The notes under the pieces are model-generated. The model was given only the letters and a program-made list of their open reading frames with translations. It was not told where the DNA came from and searched no databases. From contig NC_088310.1 of the NCBI RefSeq assembly GCF_910592395.1, positions 25,933,491-25,997,490 on the forward strand: a DNA stretch of 64,000 nt, written 5' to 3'. This document shows, in pieces, positions 60,164-64,000 of the stretch. Made by a program: the position numbers and the translations under genes. Source of the DNA: Lineus longissimus (taxonomy: Eukaryota; Nemertea; Pilidiophora; Heteronemertea; Lineidae). Within the stretch, counting starts at the first letter, position 1. Each line of letters begins with the position of its first letter.

Positions 60164-60690
60164 TTAACACCAACTTCACAAATGGTAGACATAGGCTAAT
60201 TAGTTTACCTCTGAAAGAATTTAAACGCAACCGTCATAATTTTGAGTTTATACAAAACAACTCGGTGGGAACAACAAGGGGAATAGTTCATCCATCTTAA
60301 AAGTGGGAAAAAGTGGGGTTTACAGTAAGAAGAACCTCCAACCACAACAAACACACTGAAACTGCTGCCCAATGTAAATTTAAAGCTTTGAAACAAAAAT
60401 GGCACTATTATGATACATACATGTATAACAACAATATGTGTAACCTAAACATGCTTGATAAGTCATACTAAATGGCTGAACTGTGACACTTGCACAAACC
60501 TGTATCGTTTACTATAAGTCGAGAGGTGTACATGTAGGGGTAAATACATGTAAGCAGTCCATGAAATAGAATGTGACATATCATTTGTTGATGCATCTGG
60601 TTCTTATTCCCGACTCTTATTCACATTTTTACAACCAATATCACAAACTGTTCTGACGAGTGAATTAAGCAATCAATTGAGGTATCAATT

Positions 60691-61385
60691 TATAATATAA
60701 AACACCTCAAACTAGATTGAAATGTGATGTAGTTAGCTTTTAAAAGCTATTTTTGTTTGATGCTATTGCCATTTAAACTTCACAAATGAATAAATGCAGC
60801 AAAAACAAGATCACAAAATACTAAATCAACCGAGCACACAATACGTACATAAATTTGATTGATTCTGTGATAAGAAAAATCTGTTTTCTCTCTCAATATA
60901 TTACAAATCAACAAAACATAATTACTACAACAAAACAGATAAGAGATCCAAAGCTACATGTACCCTTTGCAGCATTTCAAAATCTCCTCCCCTCCCTTCC
61001 TGAATTCGTTCTCACACACAAAAGATTCTGGAAAATTATCAATATCAATGCATTTTTTAAAAAAAATCATGAGTCGAGATGAAAAGTTAGTGTGGGGAGC
61101 CTGGATATCTGTTAGTCAAATAGATATCACAAACACGAACGAATAATGCTGTTTTAATGGCATGACTATTGGAATTTCAAGAAGCTACCTGTCCATACAA
61201 TGTATATATGTAAATAAAAGACCGAACTCTTTTTGATGATACTATATGTAGTAAGATCCACACTGTTCCCCATACCAAATTGAAAGGAAAATTGGACAGG
61301 AGATTTCTGGTTCCCATACATTCATCACCTACAATGTATGATGTCAAACCAATGGGAGCAATCGACACCAAATTTTGTCCAAAAA
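60691..61385. other. AT-rich sequence, probable 3' UTR and flank of the MOLO1-like gene
   Basis: No exon is seen. The interval directly follows the stop codon of the minus-strand gene at 61386, so part of it should be its 3' UTR; no poly(A) signal can be assigned with confidence. Confidence 0.4.
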
Positions 61386-63763
61386 TTAAGCATCACTGAT
61401 TTTGCCGACATCGTCATGGCTCTTTCCCAGCCTCCAACTGCTGCGGCCATCGCTACTCTGCCGACTATGCTGGCCACTCGAGCTACGGGAATGAGTGGGT
61501 TGAACCTTTAGCAAATTTTTGTGATCATCATCAGTGCGAGCTACACGACTCGAGAAAGGATTCGTAGAAGTTATATTTGGGCGGAAAGGCCCTGGGTAAT
61601 CTGGGGACATCCCAGCATGACTGTAGCTTCGTCTAGTAGGAGAGGACAGTGGGTTCGAGATGCTAGAAACACCAAGTCCTGTAGAAAAACTGTTGAACTT
61701 CTTTCGGCGTCTTTCGGATGCACGACGTCTTTTGACACATTCAAATATACAGAACAGGACACAGATGACAACAATGGAGGCAAATAATGAGCCGAGCACG
61801 ATGCCTGCAACACTTGGCCCTTCTATCACTGGACAGTCTCCCTCAATGAGGTATGTTCTGAAATAATAACAAAGATGCTTTGCAAATCTTGAACATGAAG
61901 AAGAAAGGTTGCATGTGGAGACTGTGTATCCTGTTAAAGTTGGATCAAAAAACGATCACTTTTGGCAAGTTTAGTGTCGTGTATTATTTAGTTAAAAATT
62001 TGAAAAACGGAGTCAACTGCTAGCTTAGAGTATGCATATTTTCATGCCAAGCAGAGGAAAGGCGAAGATATCCGACTTACTTATAATCATTTAAAGTGGA
62101 CATGAGTCCTGCATAATACTGTCCGTTGGTGAATCTATAACGGGCATGATAAAAAGCCTTTGAGATGCAGGTACTCGAGATGACACTACCAGCATCCTCA
62201 CCAGCGGATGTAAAGATCTGAAAATGTAAACATTATATTAGCAAGTGGAAAGGTAATGAGGAATTTAGTTAGTGCTATCACAGGGACTCTGACCCTCCTC
62301 CAAGGCAACGCTCATCTCTCTGCTGCACTGACCAACAAACAGGTCTGATTCCTCTTCTAAGGGAACCCACTTGACAATGCAGGAAACCGCATGGTTATAT
62401 ATATAAAGTAACAATACCACGCACCAATTGACAGCAGTTGTGAAAGACTGCCAAGGCACACAAGATCGTGGACTGGCCATCAAATCTGCAAATCACTTCT
62501 GTCATGAACAGTCCGAACTACTGTAATCTGGAAGCAAGGAGACTAGTGGCAAAGTGGTTGTAGCGCTGGGCTCATAATCAGGAGGTAGTGGGTTCAGAAG
62601 GATCACAGGTGTTATGCCCTCATGTCTCTGAGTAAACCTACCTTTTTATCGTTGACTGCCAGAACCACAACAACATCATTCCCACAGGTACCAAACTTCC
62701 ACGACTTTTTCCTGAGATAATGGGCGAACCTTTCAACCTGGAGGTGACTCTCTTCACCAACATTTTTCACACTAGAAACGAGACATTCATGGACATATTA
62801 AACATCACAGTCTTCTGCGCCTGCTCATTCCGTTCAGTGTTTAATTGCGTGGCACAACGGTTGGATACCAATTCAGTTTGTTGGCTTCGTGACGACAGGT
62901 ACTGAAGGGGGGTACAAGGATTTTACTTCACTTAGGATTGAGGACATGGCAATGGAAATAAAGTGTTCTGCTATGGGTCTCTTATCCATCATATTCATGT
63001 GTTCAGGTTCTGTTCGCTGCCGACTGCTTGAGAAATAATTACATACCTTTCATCAATGAACACCTCCTGGACTATTGCAATAGAGATGATATAACCAAAA
63101 CCTTGATCTTCACATGTTCCCTCAGTACAAGCACACGGAGTCGTCTGTTGAATCTCTTGGATTTTAGCATCTAAAGCATTTGCTGAAAGAGTAAGAGCAT
63201 TATCACATCTGCTGTGGAGCCACATTGCTTTGCGCAAGCCCATGCATTGCAGTTGATTGCAGTGCTTGACAGTGCTGAACGGGCAAATAATATTCAAAAT
63301 GTGTTGCTATAGTATTTAGATCAAACTAAAGTTTCTTGACAGTGAGTGTGTTTGGCATACTTGGAGAGGCTGCAGCAACGTGCTACTGAACTAGAATTAT
63401 ACAAGAACATGATTTGCAGTTGCATAGCAACACAAGAGTTAACTTGAAATATTCACCTTTGCACAAATTTTATGATTAAGTAAAGGTCCACTTACCATCG
63501 GAGGGTGATATGAGATGATTTGGATCACAGACATAGGATCTCTGTCCCTGCCTGCCACATCTCTCCAGGTCGACCTGGGGGTTGGGAAAGTCCTCCGGCT
63601 TCCAGGCTGTGACTGGGGCCCAGGTTGAGACGTTACTGAATGGGTTGATGGTAGTGTTGTTGAGGTCATCATCGATGGTCGCTGTCCTGCAGTGACCAAG
63701 CCACAAGATCATGTGTAGCACCAAAAATATGTACAGCCCATATTGCCAAGGAAAATGATACAT
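61386..63763 (-). CDS. MOLO1-domain single-pass membrane protein
   Basis: Five exons in phase give 380 residues, on the minus strand: 63763-63496, 63182-63047, 62771-62642, 62217-62081, 61857-61386. A hydrophobic signal peptide (about 7-24) is followed by NxT/NxS sites and the family hallmark FPNPQVD..RCGR....VCDPNHLIS, then a TPM-like fold with WKFGTCGNDVVVVLAVNDKK, paired cysteines (PCACTEGTC) and CISKAFYHARYRFTNGQYY. A transmembrane helix follows (about 241-263) and then a basic, Ser-rich cytoplasmic tail of about 115 residues. C. elegans MOLO-1 is an auxiliary subunit that boosts levamisole-type acetylcholine receptors; the function here is inferred only from the domain. The N-terminal ATG sits directly before the signal peptide. 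Confidence 0.85.
62545..62612 (+). repeat. tRNA-Met-like SINE head or tRNA relic (MOLO1 intron 3)
   Basis: 'agtggcaaagtggttgtagc' resembles a Pol III A box with D-arm, 'gctgggctcataatcagg' an anticodon arm with CAT, and 'gtgggttcagaaggatcac' a decayed B box and T-arm. The order and spacing match a tRNA, but stem pairing is damaged, so this is a tRNA-derived SINE 5' part or a pseudo-tRNA, not a working gene. Confidence 0.5.
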
Positions 63764-64000
63764 TTCAGCATGGGCTCATGGGGAAAATGGAATCATCTGA
63801 AAGAAGTAAGATTTAGCTGAATCAACAGTAACCATCTACCATCTAAAAACAGCTTATGTGGCCAATGGCATGACACTTCATCTCTACACAGACTGAAGAT
63901 ATAGTACGGGCAGGTCGAACGCAGAAGGTAAATTAATTGAAAAGTACAAAATACTACAATTCCATGCCAACTCAACTTTATCACTACTTTTGGACAGAGG
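63764..64000. other. 5' flank of the MOLO1-like gene
   Basis: Should contain the 5' UTR and perhaps an upstream exon of the minus-strand gene. Nothing specific is recognised before the window ends. Confidence 0.4.

Larger units (their letters stand above)
58431..60690. repeat. Tandem duplicated block, copy 2
   Basis: Starts with part of the 400-bp repeat (58431-58884), followed by the same 0.95-kb sequence as copy 1, split by the TTAA element at 59203-60163. Remaining differences from copy 1 are small indels (for example near 58918 and 60195) and point changes. The similarity ends after 'gaggtatcaa' near 60689. Confidence 0.9.

Noticed and set aside
57818-60405. Identical-looking 66-codon minus-strand ORFs at 57818-58018 and 60205-60405
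   Set aside because: They are copies of one ORF in the duplicated block; similarity comes from the duplication, not from selection on a protein.

Overview
The window is nuclear DNA of an animal. Its genes are split by GT-AG introns, phases can be followed across every junction, intergenic space is repeat-rich, and the proteins are typical bilaterian orthologues. Base composition, intron sizes and the repeats suggest a marine invertebrate, perhaps lophotrochozoan, but nothing here fixes the phylum. No bacterial, CRISPR or viral system is seen.

Layout. 1-11.4 kb: mostly non-coding, full of one dispersed repeat family, with a chain of exon-like segments that may be the 3' part of an unrecognised plus-strand gene ending at a poly(A) signal near 11.35 kb. 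12.1-13.3 kb: relic C2H2 zinc-finger array (minus strand) and a tandem repeat. 15.6-30.1 kb: an 18-exon Pez-type (PTPN14/PTPN21) FERM tyrosine phosphatase, plus strand. 32.1-37.6 kb: AMPK beta subunit, plus strand, 7 exons. 39.2-44.4 kb: satellite with a homogeneous 119-bp core. 44.8-47.7 kb: geranylgeranyl diphosphate synthase, minus strand, 8 exons. 48.4-50.6 kb: CHAC2-type gamma-glutamylcyclotransferase, plus strand, head-to-head with the synthase. 53.1-55.8 kb: peroxisomal 2-hydroxyacid oxidase, plus strand, 8 exons. 56.4-60.7 kb: tandem repeats and a duplicated 1.3-kb block, each copy carrying a different transposon insertion. 61.4-63.8 kb: a MOLO1-domain membrane protein, minus strand, 5 exons.

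The genes do not form a pathway. They are separate functions: Hippo/junction signalling, energy sensing, isoprenoid supply, glutathione breakdown, glyoxylate metabolism and a neuronal-type membrane protein. The most interesting signals are: an alanine after the catalytic arginine of the phosphatase; dispersed repeats ending in perfect nuclear-receptor half-site arrays (TGACCT-N8-AGGTCA-N3-AGGTCA); reciprocal empty sites proving two transposon insertions after a local duplication; two equal-length 223-bp hairpin elements in different genes; a dimeric higher-order satellite; and an antisense exon-like ORF resembling a FERM F1 lobe inside an AMPK intron.
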